Source: Oscillospiraceae bacterium
GTDB lineage: Bacteria > Bacillota > Clostridia > Oscillospirales > Ruminococcaceae
Reading direction: 5' to 3'
NCBI GenBank assembly: GCA_017466885.1
Contig: JAFTTH010000025.1
Coordinates: forward strand, 1-64,000
DNA: 64,000 nucleotides
Of this stretch, positions 22,477 to 30,531 are shown piece by piece; within the stretch, counting starts at the first letter, position 1; the number at the start of each line of letters is the position of its first letter. A model generated the notes under the pieces. It was not told the origin of the DNA and did not search any database. It saw nothing but the letters and a program-made list of their open reading frames with translations. The position numbers and the translations under genes are program-made.

Positions 22477-23211
22477 TTAGTGGGATTCGTCAGCCAGGAG
22501 TGCCTCGGCGACCTTCAGGTCGTAAGGGAAGGTGATCTTGATATTGGAAACCTCTCCCATCACCAGCCGGACCGGCTCTCCCTTGATGACCATAATCTTG
22601 CAGGCATCGGTAAGGATATCCTTTTCCTCCTCGGTCAGACTCTCATAAACCTCCCGCAGCCGAAGGGCGTGGAAGCTCTGAGGAGTCTGCCCCTGATACA
22701 TATCGGGGCGGGCAGGAATGGTGGTAATAAACTGGTGATCGGTACTATGAACGATGGTATCCGAGGCGGGAATGACGGTATCGCAGGAGCCAAACTCTTT
22801 GGCGGCAGAGATATTATCCGAGATAATACGGCTGGTCAGGAAGGGGCGGACAGCATCGTGGGTGACAATGATGGTATCCTTATCCAGATCCCCCTGCTCC
22901 TCAATATAGGAAATGGCATTCATAATGGTCAGATTCCGGGTTGCACCGCCCTCCAGTACGGGAATATCGCATCCCGCAGGGAGATATTTCTGGATCAGGC
23001 CCTGGGTGTAGGCGATCCATTGGGCGGGACAGAGGACAATCACCCGGTCAATTCCCGGATGAACAACAAACTTCTCCAGCGTATGGATCATCAAAGGCTT
23101 TTGGCCCAGCAGAAGGAACTGCTTGGGCTTTTCGGCGGTGCCCATCCGACTGCCGATTCCGCCGGCAAGAATCACTCCGTATACCATAAATACTCTACTC
23201 CTTTTTTGCAA
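22477..23211 (-). CDS. tarI: Ribitol-5-phosphate cytidylyltransferase (TarI type)
   Basis: The 244-residue protein has the IspD-like nucleotidyltransferase fold: VILAGGIGSRMGTAEKPKQF at the N-terminus, VTHDAVRPFLT near residue 107 and QGQTPQSFH near residue 166. These match TarI, which condenses CTP with ribitol 5-phosphate to CDP-ribitol. The alternative, IspD of isoprenoid synthesis, is less likely because tarJ follows directly and LicD genes precede it. Confidence 0.9.
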   Translation of the reverse strand: MQKRSRVFMVYGVILAGGIGSRMGTAEKPKQFLLLGQKPLMIHTLEKFVVHPGIDRVIVLCPAQWIAYTQGLIQKYLPAGCDIPVLEGGATRNLTIMNAISYIEEQGDLDKDTIIVTHDAVRPFLTSRIISDNISAAKEFGSCDTVIPASDTIVHSTDHQFITTIPARPDMYQGQTPQSFHALRLREVYESLTEEEKDILTDACKIMVIKGEPVRLVMGEVSNIKITFPYDLKVAEALLADESH

Positions 23212-23220
23212 ACATAGGGG

Positions 23221-24033
23221 TTAGCCCCGGAGATGCGGGGGGACCTGTTCCTCAAGGGGTGGGGGCTGATGCCAGTTACCGTAAACCCGGTCGAGGATCT
23301 CCTCGGCGTGGGCGGGAACCGGCATAGAAAGTCCCTCAAAGGGAACGTAACGGGGAGAACCGTAAAAGCTGCGGGGGACGGTCTGCATTTTATGACTGTG
23401 GTAGCTTGCAAGACAGGCTACCAGAGGAGTTTCCTCCTGCGCATACCGGCGGTAAGCCTTTTCCAGCGAACGGTGGATCTGCCGCTCCGGCACAAAGGGT
23501 GCCGCAAGGCGGATCAATCTGCGCTGCCAGGTATCGGCCTTCCGCACGCCCAGCTTCAAGGTCAGCAGCTTGCGGAGAATCCGGATCTTTTTGCTTTGAC
23601 GCTCTGCGGCGGCTTCATCCCCGGGACGGTTATCCACCGGCATCAGATCAATGAAAGGTCCATTTTCCCGGGTCAGGTGGGCAATGGAGGGATCACGGAA
23701 CTCCTCCCGGTCCCATTTCAGCCGCACCCGCAGAAAGGCGGACCAATAGGGGCGGAGCGTTTTGTGATGCTCGATCACATACCGGTCTCCCAGCCCGCCT
23801 GCCTGCAAGAGCGCGAAAAGACGGTCATATTCCGGGCGGAGGAGGAGAAGATCCATATCGTCATCCCAGGGGATAAAACCCTGGTGGCGCATTGCCCCCA
23901 AAAGGGAGCCCTCTCCCAAATAGTAGGTGATATTATTGGCCCGGCAGAGGGTGTCAATCTCCCGAAGCATTTCCACCTCAATGAGCTGGAGTTCCCGGAT
24001 GGAGCCGGGAAGGACGGTATCGGTTGCTGTCAT
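23221..24033 (-). CDS. LicD-family phosphotransferase
   Basis: The start at 24033 (MTATDTVLPGS) has CAAAGGAG upstream; an earlier in-frame ATG at 24162 would overlap the upstream gene by 110 bases. The 270-residue protein is a stand-alone LicD domain with YYLGEGSLLGAMRHQGFIPWDDDMDLLL (the glycine loop and the Asp triplet of the nucleotidyltransferase-like fold) and GPFIDLMPVDN. Bacterial LicD adds phosphocholine from CDP-choline to sugars; the human relatives fukutin and FKRP add ribitol phosphate from CDP-ribitol. Since CDP-ribitol and an activated phosphonate are both made by this operon, either could be its donor. Confidence 0.88.
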   Translation of the reverse strand: MTATDTVLPGSIRELQLIEVEMLREIDTLCRANNITYYLGEGSLLGAMRHQGFIPWDDDMDLLLLRPEYDRLFALLQAGGLGDRYVIEHHKTLRPYWSAFLRVRLKWDREEFRDPSIAHLTRENGPFIDLMPVDNRPGDEAAAERQSKKIRILRKLLTLKLGVRKADTWQRRLIRLAAPFVPERQIHRSLEKAYRRYAQEETPLVACLASYHSHKMQTVPRSFYGSPRYVPFEGLSMPVPAHAEEILDRVYGNWHQPPPLEEQVPPHLRG

Positions 24034-24052
24034 AAAGTGTCTCCTTTGAAGG

Positions 24053-25915
24053 TCAGCAGTCCCGGGCGGTGATATCCACCAGCTGGTGCTTGTTGACCCG
24101 TTTTTCAGGGGGTGGAGGAAGTCTGAAATTGCCGTAAGTGATGGAAAGCAGTGCCTCGGCATTCCGGGGCACCGAAATCATATGGCCGTGAAATTCTTCC
24201 CGTCTCCCGGGGGCATAGCACTCCTTCCCCACGATCTGACGGTGGGGCGGGTAAGAGCTTGCAAAGTTTACCATATACCGGCAACCCTTGCCGTTATATT
24301 TGGAGGATAGCTTGGCAATCCTCCGGTGAAGGGTTTTATTGCTGATGAATTTGGAGCGAAGTCGGGTCAGCTTTCTGGAAAGGGTTCCGGCAGACATATA
24401 TCCGCAGCGATACAAAAGCATATCCCGGTATCTCCGGATTTTCCGGAAGCGGCGGGTCAGCTCTTTGCTGTGAGGGGCGGGGGTTTCATCCAGAGGAAAG
24501 ATATCAATAAAAATGCCGTTCAGCTTGCCCAGAACCTTATCCCTTTTATTGACAAACCCATAATCCTCAGTGGAAATAATTTTTGCGAAGGGAAGATGGT
24601 AAGCGGGCATCGTTTTATGCCAACAGAGCCGGAGATGGTCCGGCAGTTCCCGGGCGGCGATCTCCATAAAACGGTCGAAATCCTTCCGGGGCATAGAAAT
24701 ATCCATATCATCGTCCCAGGGAATGAAATCGTGATGCCGGATGGCACCCAAAAGAGACCCCTCCGCAAGGAAATAGCTCAATTTGTGCCTTTTGCAAAGG
24801 GCATCCACCTCAAGGAGAATGGAAAGCTCCACCTCCTGAAGAACACCAAGCCGTTCCTCCGAAATGGGCGGATAGCTTTTCGGGGGTGACCAGCGATAGT
24901 CCCGCCCTTTAAGCAGATAGAGGAACGCATAGTAGAGTTTGAGGGTGAAAAGGCGATCCCGCATTTTGTGCCAGCAGAAGCGGCCGTGCTTTTTGACCTG
25001 CTCTTTTCCCTGCTGGAGGTAGGTGGGGTTATTGTGCCAATCGGGAAAATTCCGGTTCAGATAGCGATAAGCCGCAGAAGCGAAACGGAACCGATCCCAA
25101 AGGGAGGGGAAGCTTTTGGCGGTATTCAGCCGGGCATTGATATGATTGATGCAAAGATATTCCAGGTCGGTATAGTGATCCTCAAAAACGCCCTGAGATT
25201 TATAATGTCCGAGAAAGGAATCCATCGCCTTGAAAATATCATAAAGCCCGGCATTTGCCTGGGTGGTGATGGCACCGGGACGCATTATCCGGTAAAGGTA
25301 GAGCGGCTCATTGACGAACTCTATCTTGTTTGCGTGGAGCAGCACGTTATAAATGGTGGCAGAATCCTCAAAATGGATCCCCACCGGGAATCGGATTCCG
25401 GTTTGAGTAAAAAGGGAGCGCTTATAAAGCTTATTCCAGGCATAGGATTTGGCCGTCCGCAAAAGGGCGGAGGCCTCCCGGATATTGCTCCCAAACAGAG
25501 GAGATGCGGTTACGCAGGAACGTTTATAGACCTGATTGCCGCTGATTTCAGAGTAGTCGCAAACGACGCAGTCAGACTGGGTGTCAACCGCTTTGGCGTA
25601 AAGTTTTTCAAACATAGTAACGACGGTCAGATCGTCACTATCCACAAAGCCGATATATTCTCCGGTTGCCTGCTCGATCCCGAAATTCCGGGCATCGGAA
25701 AGACCGCCGTTGGGTTTGACAAAGGGGCGGACTTTCTCCGGATGCGCCGCGGCATAACGGTCGATGATGGCCTGACTTTGGTCCGGAGAACCATCGTTGA
25801 CAAGAATAATTTCAATTTCCTCAAGAGTCTGATTTACCAAGGTGTCCAAACAAGGGGAGAGATATTCCTCCACATTATACACGGGGACGATCACAGATAC
25901 CTTGGCTTGCGCCAT
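24053..25915 (-). CDS. Family 2 glycosyltransferase fused to a LicD phosphotransferase
   Basis: The 620-residue protein has two enzymes in one chain. Residues 1-330 are a GT-A glycosyltransferase: VSVIVPVYNVEEYL, LVNDGSPD, KPNGGLSDARN and the metal-binding DSD near residue 92. Residues 355-610 are a LicD domain with YFLAEGSLLGAIRHHDFIPWDDDMDISM and FIDIFPLDETP. It likely adds a sugar to a lipid-linked glycan and then a phosphoryl or phosphonyl alditol or head group to it. There is no membrane segment, so it works on the cytoplasmic face. A second LicD gene follows 19 bases downstream. Confidence 0.88.
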   Translation of the reverse strand: MAQAKVSVIVPVYNVEEYLSPCLDTLVNQTLEEIEIILVNDGSPDQSQAIIDRYAAAHPEKVRPFVKPNGGLSDARNFGIEQATGEYIGFVDSDDLTVVTMFEKLYAKAVDTQSDCVVCDYSEISGNQVYKRSCVTASPLFGSNIREASALLRTAKSYAWNKLYKRSLFTQTGIRFPVGIHFEDSATIYNVLLHANKIEFVNEPLYLYRIMRPGAITTQANAGLYDIFKAMDSFLGHYKSQGVFEDHYTDLEYLCINHINARLNTAKSFPSLWDRFRFASAAYRYLNRNFPDWHNNPTYLQQGKEQVKKHGRFCWHKMRDRLFTLKLYYAFLYLLKGRDYRWSPPKSYPPISEERLGVLQEVELSILLEVDALCKRHKLSYFLAEGSLLGAIRHHDFIPWDDDMDISMPRKDFDRFMEIAARELPDHLRLCWHKTMPAYHLPFAKIISTEDYGFVNKRDKVLGKLNGIFIDIFPLDETPAPHSKELTRRFRKIRRYRDMLLYRCGYMSAGTLSRKLTRLRSKFISNKTLHRRIAKLSSKYNGKGCRYMVNFASSYPPHRQIVGKECYAPGRREEFHGHMISVPRNAEALLSITYGNFRLPPPPEKRVNKHQLVDITARDC

Positions 25916-25948
25916 TGCAACACCATTCCTTTCGCTTCCCGAAACAGA

Positions 25949-27775
25949 TTAGGCGAGGATCTCGCGATAAAGATTCTCGAAATCTTTTTCTGTCAGCGGC
26001 AGGGGGAAGTTTTTCAGCCGCACCGGGTTGACCGAGTGAACCAAGAGCTCCATCGACTCCTCCGAGTCAAGGCGGGGATCCTCCAGCTCCAGAGAAGCGT
26101 AAAGGGCTTCAAAGGCGGAGAGGGCGGCACCGCCATCCGACATTCCAAAGAGGGAGGCAATATCGTCAAAGACCTTGCCAAGAGCTTCCGGACCGCCGGG
26201 GAGGGTGGTCTCTGCCTGACGCTCCCAAAGGAGCCGCCAGCAACCGGGCAGACAAAGGGCGACTGCCTGACCGTGAGGAACCTTATAAAGACTGGTGATT
26301 TTATAGCTCATTGCGTGAGCTGCGGTGGTTTGGGTAATGTTAATGGCCTTTCCGCCGAGGTTTGCGCCCAACGCGATGGGTGCCGCACTCTCCGGCTCGC
26401 CATCCAGGTATCCGCCCATATGGGAAAGGAGCAGCTTCAGTCCCTTCATAGCGTAGCCTCGGCTTTCGGCGTTGGCATTGACCGACCAAAGGGATTCAAT
26501 GCACTGGCAGACGGCATCCATCAGAGTGGCCTTCTTTTGCCGGTCGGGGAGGGTCTGAAGCGCGGTGGGGGCAAGGAGGGCCAGATCGGGAAGGAGGGAA
26601 TCTCCCGCCAACGACTGCTTCTCCCCCTGATAATAGATGACAGAGAACCGGGTGGATTCGCTTCCGGTGCCGGCGGTGGTGGGGATGGCGATATGCCGCA
26701 GATTGGGGTAGGCGGGGGTCATATCCAGGTAGGTTTTTCCCTCTGCGGGCGCTTCCATTCCGGCGAACATCCGGATGGCCTTGGCGGTATCAATGGCCGA
26801 GCCGCCGCCGATGGAAACGATTCCGTCACATCCGCTCTCCTTCAGCTTGGCAATACCCTTGCAGACATCCTCATAAACCGGGTTGGGGGAAAATTCATCA
26901 AAGAAGACGCCCTCCAGACCGGCCTTGCTCCAGAAAAGATAGGGGAAGGCCGAGTCAACCACATAAAAGGGCTTTTTGATCTCCCATTCATCCAAGAGGT
27001 CAAGGAGAAACTCTACCGGCTCCTCAGGGCAAACGACCCGCTGCTCCCGGTAGTCAAAGGGACGGATCGCCGCCCGGACGCGGTCATAATCCGCGGGGGT
27101 ATCAATCTCGTCAATAAAATCGTTTTCGTAGCTATAAAGGGAGATCTCCAGCTCCCGGAAGATGGGGTTGGCGGCGTTTTCCGCGTAGACCTTATCGTTT
27201 CCGGCGGAAATCTCGGCTTCCACGGCATCCAGCCACCGACCCATCGCGGCAGAGGTCAGCTTATAAAGGGGCTGGAAGGCGAAGCAATCTTCGTCAAAGA
27301 TCTTGACCGAGACCTCGGACAAAAATCCATCCTTGACCCGGACCTTAAAGTCCTTCTCCGGCTGGGGAAGGGTGGGGTTAAAGGTGGCAAGGCATCCCCG
27401 GGGATCGGCAAGGACAGCCTCCAAAAGCCCCCGGTTGAATACAAGGTCACCGTGCAGAAGGATTACGTCATCCCCCCGCACAGCCTCCCGGGCAAGATAG
27501 AGGGAATAGATATAGTTTGTTTGCTGGTAAATGGGGTTTTCTACGAAGGTGAAGCTGCACCCCGAGAAGATGGGTGCCGAAGCGGCCTCCATCAGCTGCT
27601 CCTTCATCGGCCCAACGGTAACGATAATATCCCGGACGCCGCACTCCATCAGCAGACGGAGCTGGCGGGTGAAGATGGTCTCACCGTTGTCCAAACGGAC
27701 CATAGACTTATGATTATGCTCGGTCAGGGCGCCCATCCGGCTGCCCAGCCCCGAATTATAAATAACTGCTTTCAC
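25949..27775 (-). CDS. Nucleotidyltransferase fused to an iron-type alcohol dehydrogenase (phosphonate activation)
   Basis: The GTG at 27775 is taken as start because AAAAGGAG lies eight bases upstream; the ATG at 27811 would overlap the previous gene. The 608-residue chain has a LicC-like nucleotidyltransferase (residues 1-235, AVIYNSGLGSRMG, LLHGDLVF) and an iron-dependent alcohol dehydrogenase (from about 245, GGGSAIDTAKA, IPTTAGTGSES, AAHAMSYKI, VPHGQAVAL). In the first metal motif the usual DxxxH is DAVCQ, so one ligand His is Gln. Downstream of Ppd, the reductase half should convert phosphonoacetaldehyde to 2-hydroxyethylphosphonate, and the first half should activate it as a CMP ester. 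It resembles in logic the PntC aminoethylphosphonate fusion, with a reductase in place of the transaminase. Confidence 0.85.
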   Translation of the reverse strand: MKAVIYNSGLGSRMGALTEHNHKSMVRLDNGETIFTRQLRLLMECGVRDIIVTVGPMKEQLMEAASAPIFSGCSFTFVENPIYQQTNYIYSLYLAREAVRGDDVILLHGDLVFNRGLLEAVLADPRGCLATFNPTLPQPEKDFKVRVKDGFLSEVSVKIFDEDCFAFQPLYKLTSAAMGRWLDAVEAEISAGNDKVYAENAANPIFRELEISLYSYENDFIDEIDTPADYDRVRAAIRPFDYREQRVVCPEEPVEFLLDLLDEWEIKKPFYVVDSAFPYLFWSKAGLEGVFFDEFSPNPVYEDVCKGIAKLKESGCDGIVSIGGGSAIDTAKAIRMFAGMEAPAEGKTYLDMTPAYPNLRHIAIPTTAGTGSESTRFSVIYYQGEKQSLAGDSLLPDLALLAPTALQTLPDRQKKATLMDAVCQCIESLWSVNANAESRGYAMKGLKLLLSHMGGYLDGEPESAAPIALGANLGGKAINITQTTAAHAMSYKITSLYKVPHGQAVALCLPGCWRLLWERQAETTLPGGPEALGKVFDDIASLFGMSDGGAALSAFEALYASLELEDPRLDSEESMELLVHSVNPVRLKNFPLPLTEKDFENLYREILA

Positions 27776-27794
27776 AGAAGAACACTCCTTTTGC

Positions 27795-28910
27795 TCAGCG
27801 AAGGGCGGCAAACCGCTCCATCATATCGGTCTTATTCTGAGAGGGGGAAACGGTAGGCCGACCCAGATCATCCCGGGAGCCCTGCCGGGTCAAAACGATC
27901 AGGGCACGCTTTCCGCCCCGGCGCAGCTCCTCCATTCCTGCGAGGATCTCTTCCCGGGAGCGGGCGGTGATTACCTTCTCAAAGCCGCAGGCGGTCAGAA
28001 CCTCCTCCGGACGGATGGAGAAAGCCACCGTAGGCTGGCCGCCCACCGATTCGTGTGCGCCGTTATTGATAAGGATATACTTGAAGTTATCCGGCGCAGT
28101 CTGGCCGGTAACGGCGAAGGCGCCCATATGCATCAGGAAGGAGCCGTCTCCGTCAATGCAGAAGATATCCTGCTCCGAGCCGATGGCCATTCCCAGGGCG
28201 ATGGAGGAGGTATGACCCATTCCACCAACGGTGAGAAAATCATTGGAGTGGCCCTGGCCCTTGGCTTCCCGCAGCTCAAAAAGCTCCCGGCTGGTTTTGC
28301 CGGTGGTGGAAACGATGAAATCCCGGTCGGTCAGAGGCTGGAGAATGGTATCCAGCGCCTCCTCGCGGCTTAAGGGAAGCTCCACCTTCTCCGCTTTGAA
28401 GGCGAAGGAGTCGAAGGTGTTCTTCCGGACGATCAGCGCAAAGGGCTGGGCCTCCTCGGCCATATAAGCGGCGGCACGGTCCAGCTGGGGAAGGAAGTCA
28501 TCCTCCAGAATCTCGTATTTGATCTCCATTGCGTCCAGAAGGGCGGGAGTAACCCGACCCTGGGTCACGTGCTGCGGCTCATCCTTAACGCCCGGCTCGC
28601 CCCGCCAGCCGATAATCAGCAGCATCGGGATCTTATAAATGGCGCGGTCGGCCAAAGAAAGAAGGGGGTTGACGGTATTTCCCAGTCCCGAGTTCTGCAT
28701 ATACACAACACCGTAATGCCCGCTGGAAACGTGATAACCGCAGGCGATGCCGATGGCGTTACCTTCGTTGGCGGTGATGATATTCCGTTCTGTACCGGAA
28801 CGGAGGGTAATGCAGGAGCAGAGGTTTTTCAGCAGAGAATCGGGAACACCGGCAAAAAGGTCCATCTTCCGGGCAATCAAGGCTTCATAGAAGGCTTCTG
28901 TTTGAATCAT
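27795..28910 (-). CDS. Phosphonopyruvate decarboxylase
   Basis: The start at 28910 (MIQTEAFYEAL) is chosen over in-frame starts further upstream because an AAAGGA is at a tolerable distance only for this ATG. The 371-residue protein is a thiamine-diphosphate enzyme: ITANEGNAIGIACGYH (catalytic Glu49), the diphosphate/Mg site GDGSFLMHMGAFAVTG near residue 254 and LINNGAHESVGGQPT near 281. These match phosphonopyruvate decarboxylases (Ppd), which make the first step of phosphonate synthesis irreversible by giving phosphonoacetaldehyde and CO2. The gene directly follows PEP mutase, as in known phosphonate clusters. Confidence 0.93.
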   Translation of the reverse strand: MIQTEAFYEALIARKMDLFAGVPDSLLKNLCSCITLRSGTERNIITANEGNAIGIACGYHVSSGHYGVVYMQNSGLGNTVNPLLSLADRAIYKIPMLLIIGWRGEPGVKDEPQHVTQGRVTPALLDAMEIKYEILEDDFLPQLDRAAAYMAEEAQPFALIVRKNTFDSFAFKAEKVELPLSREEALDTILQPLTDRDFIVSTTGKTSRELFELREAKGQGHSNDFLTVGGMGHTSSIALGMAIGSEQDIFCIDGDGSFLMHMGAFAVTGQTAPDNFKYILINNGAHESVGGQPTVAFSIRPEEVLTACGFEKVITARSREEILAGMEELRRGGKRALIVLTRQGSRDDLGRPTVSPSQNKTDMMERFAALR

Positions 28911-29017
28911 CGGTAAAAACATCCTTTCATCGAAACATAGCGCGACCGGACAGGTATATGCAAAAAATACTTGCAATCACAAGGTGACACCTGCCCGGTA
29001 TGGCGAAAAATCTTATT

Positions 29018-30325
29018 TTACTGCTTGGGGATCAGCCGCAGGACTTCCTTGATGGAAAGGCAGCGATCGTCCACTTCTTTACTCCGGCTGCAGCGGAGAA
29101 TGGTGTTGGCCGTCTCCAGCATAGCGGGGTAGGCGCTCCGGAGGAGATGGTTGGCATAGATGATGATATTGCCTCCGATCTCGGCCAGTTCTTCCTCGGT
29201 GAAGTGATTATAAGAGGTGGGAACAAAGATCACAGGAACATCCTTGGCGTAAGCCCGGAACTGCTTCATAAACTCGATGATCTCGGCACCGTCTTTTTCC
29301 TTAGAGTGGATCATAATGCCATCCGCGCCGCCCTCTTCCAGGTAGATCTTGGCGCGCATCATTGCATCGTCAATCCCCTTGCCGGCAATCAGGCTTTCCA
29401 GCCGGGCAAAGATCATAAAATCACGGGTGGTCTGGGCCTGCTTACCGCAACGGATCTTATGGGCAAAGGCGTGAGGATCATCCAAAACCTGCTCAACGGA
29501 AGTGCCAAAGAGGGAGTTTTGCTTCAGACCCGTTTTATCCTCAACAATGATTGCCGAAACACCCAGCCGCTCCAGAGTGCGGACATTATAGGCAAAGTGT
29601 TCCACTTTTCCGCCGGTATCTCCATCCAGGATGATCGGCTTGGTGGTGACTTCCATAATCTCGTTGATGGTATTGAGCCGGGAGGTCAGGTCCACCAGCT
29701 CAATATCCGGCTTGCCCTTGAAGGTGGAATCGCAAAGGCTGGAAACCCACATACAGTCGTATTCCCGAACCGTTCCGGAGGCTTCATCCTCCACCCGGGC
29801 GTGCTCGCAGATCAGGCCGGTCAGACCGTTGGAGGCCTCCATCACCCGAACCCAGGGCTTATACCGCAGCAGAGCGCGGAGCTTGCCCCGGCGCACTTCA
29901 GGGGTGGAAAGGATGGCTCGGCTCTTTTGATCCAACTCATCGCAGGAAACACCGTGAGTATAAGGAACCTCCACCAACTCGCCGCCGTAGGTTGCGAGGG
30001 TATCAATTACCTCCTGGCGGATCATGGACTGGATTCCGGTTTTCCAATCATCCCCGTGGAGGACGATATCCGGCTTAAGCTCCAGCAGATTTTTCTTATA
30101 GGAAAGCTCGTCCTGCAAAACGACGGAGGAAACGTCCTTCATCTGCTCGAAGATCATTTTTCTCGTTTCATAGGGGAGAATGGGCATTCTTTTGTAGGTA
30201 GCGATGGCCTCATCGGAAAGAAGACCGATGATTACGTTACCCAGCTTTGCGCCCTCACGGATGATATTGATATGTCCGTTATGGAGAATATCAGCGCTCA
30301 TAGCGATGTAGACGGTTTTGCTCAT
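29018..30325 (-). CDS. PEP mutase with an N-terminal cytidylyltransferase-like domain
   Basis: The ATG at 30325 (MSKTVYIAMSADILH) follows AGAGAGG; an in-frame codon at 30364 lacks one. The 435-residue protein has two domains. Residues 1-135 are a cytidylyltransferase-like fold with HNGH at 15-18 and LSDEAIATYKRMPILPYETR. Residues about 140-435 are a phosphoenolpyruvate mutase barrel with LDGDTGG and the diagnostic EDK-x5-NS motif at 262-271 (EDKTGLKQNS). PEP mutase rearranges PEP to phosphonopyruvate, the C-P bond-forming step of nearly all natural phosphonates. It is the first gene of the operon, behind a perfect promoter. Confidence 0.95.
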   Translation of the reverse strand: MSKTVYIAMSADILHNGHINIIREGAKLGNVIIGLLSDEAIATYKRMPILPYETRKMIFEQMKDVSSVVLQDELSYKKNLLELKPDIVLHGDDWKTGIQSMIRQEVIDTLATYGGELVEVPYTHGVSCDELDQKSRAILSTPEVRRGKLRALLRYKPWVRVMEASNGLTGLICEHARVEDEASGTVREYDCMWVSSLCDSTFKGKPDIELVDLTSRLNTINEIMEVTTKPIILDGDTGGKVEHFAYNVRTLERLGVSAIIVEDKTGLKQNSLFGTSVEQVLDDPHAFAHKIRCGKQAQTTRDFMIFARLESLIAGKGIDDAMMRAKIYLEEGGADGIMIHSKEKDGAEIIEFMKQFRAYAKDVPVIFVPTSYNHFTEEELAEIGGNIIIYANHLLRSAYPAMLETANTILRCSRSKEVDDRCLSIKEVLRLIPKQ

Positions 30326-30419
30326 TTTGCAGCGACCTCTCTTTTGTGTTTTAGGGGACTTCATTGTTCGTTTTTGTGAAAAAGACCCGGAGCGTTCAAT
30401 TATGTATGCAATTACTATT

Positions 30420-30448
30420 ATTATAGCAGATTATGGCAGATTATGCAA
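30420..30448 (-). promoter_or_regulatory. Promoter of the phosphonate/ribitol operon
   Basis: On the minus strand TTGCAT (30448-30443), a 17-base spacer and TATAAT (30425-30420) form a strong promoter. The -35 and spacer contain two tandem copies of CATAATCTGC, which could be an operator. The leader to the PEP mutase start is about 90 bases; nothing else is seen in it. Confidence 0.85.
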
Positions 30449-30485
30449 GTGATTCCCCGGAAAAAGGGAGTGGTTTGGGAAAAAT

Positions 30486-30525
30486 AATAGGCTTTGAGGG
30501 CAAAATTACGCCGTCAAAGCCTATT
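30486..30525 (-). terminator. Terminator of uppP
   Basis: A 12-bp stem (AATAGGCTTTGA with TCAAAGCCTATT) starts just behind the uppP stop and is followed on the minus strand by ATTTTTCCC. Confidence 0.85.
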
Positions 30526-30531
30526 GAATGA

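Noticed and set aside
22477..23211. IspD (isoprenoid cytidylyltransferase) as identity of the TarI gene
   Set aside because: The fold is the same, but it is paired with tarJ and LicD genes and there is no IspF next to it, which favours CDP-ribitol synthesis.
24968..27856. A 962-codon open frame on the plus strand
   Set aside because: It lies antisense to the GT2-LicD and nucleotidyltransferase-dehydrogenase genes, has no recognisable domain, and arises from the high-GC codon pattern of the real genes.
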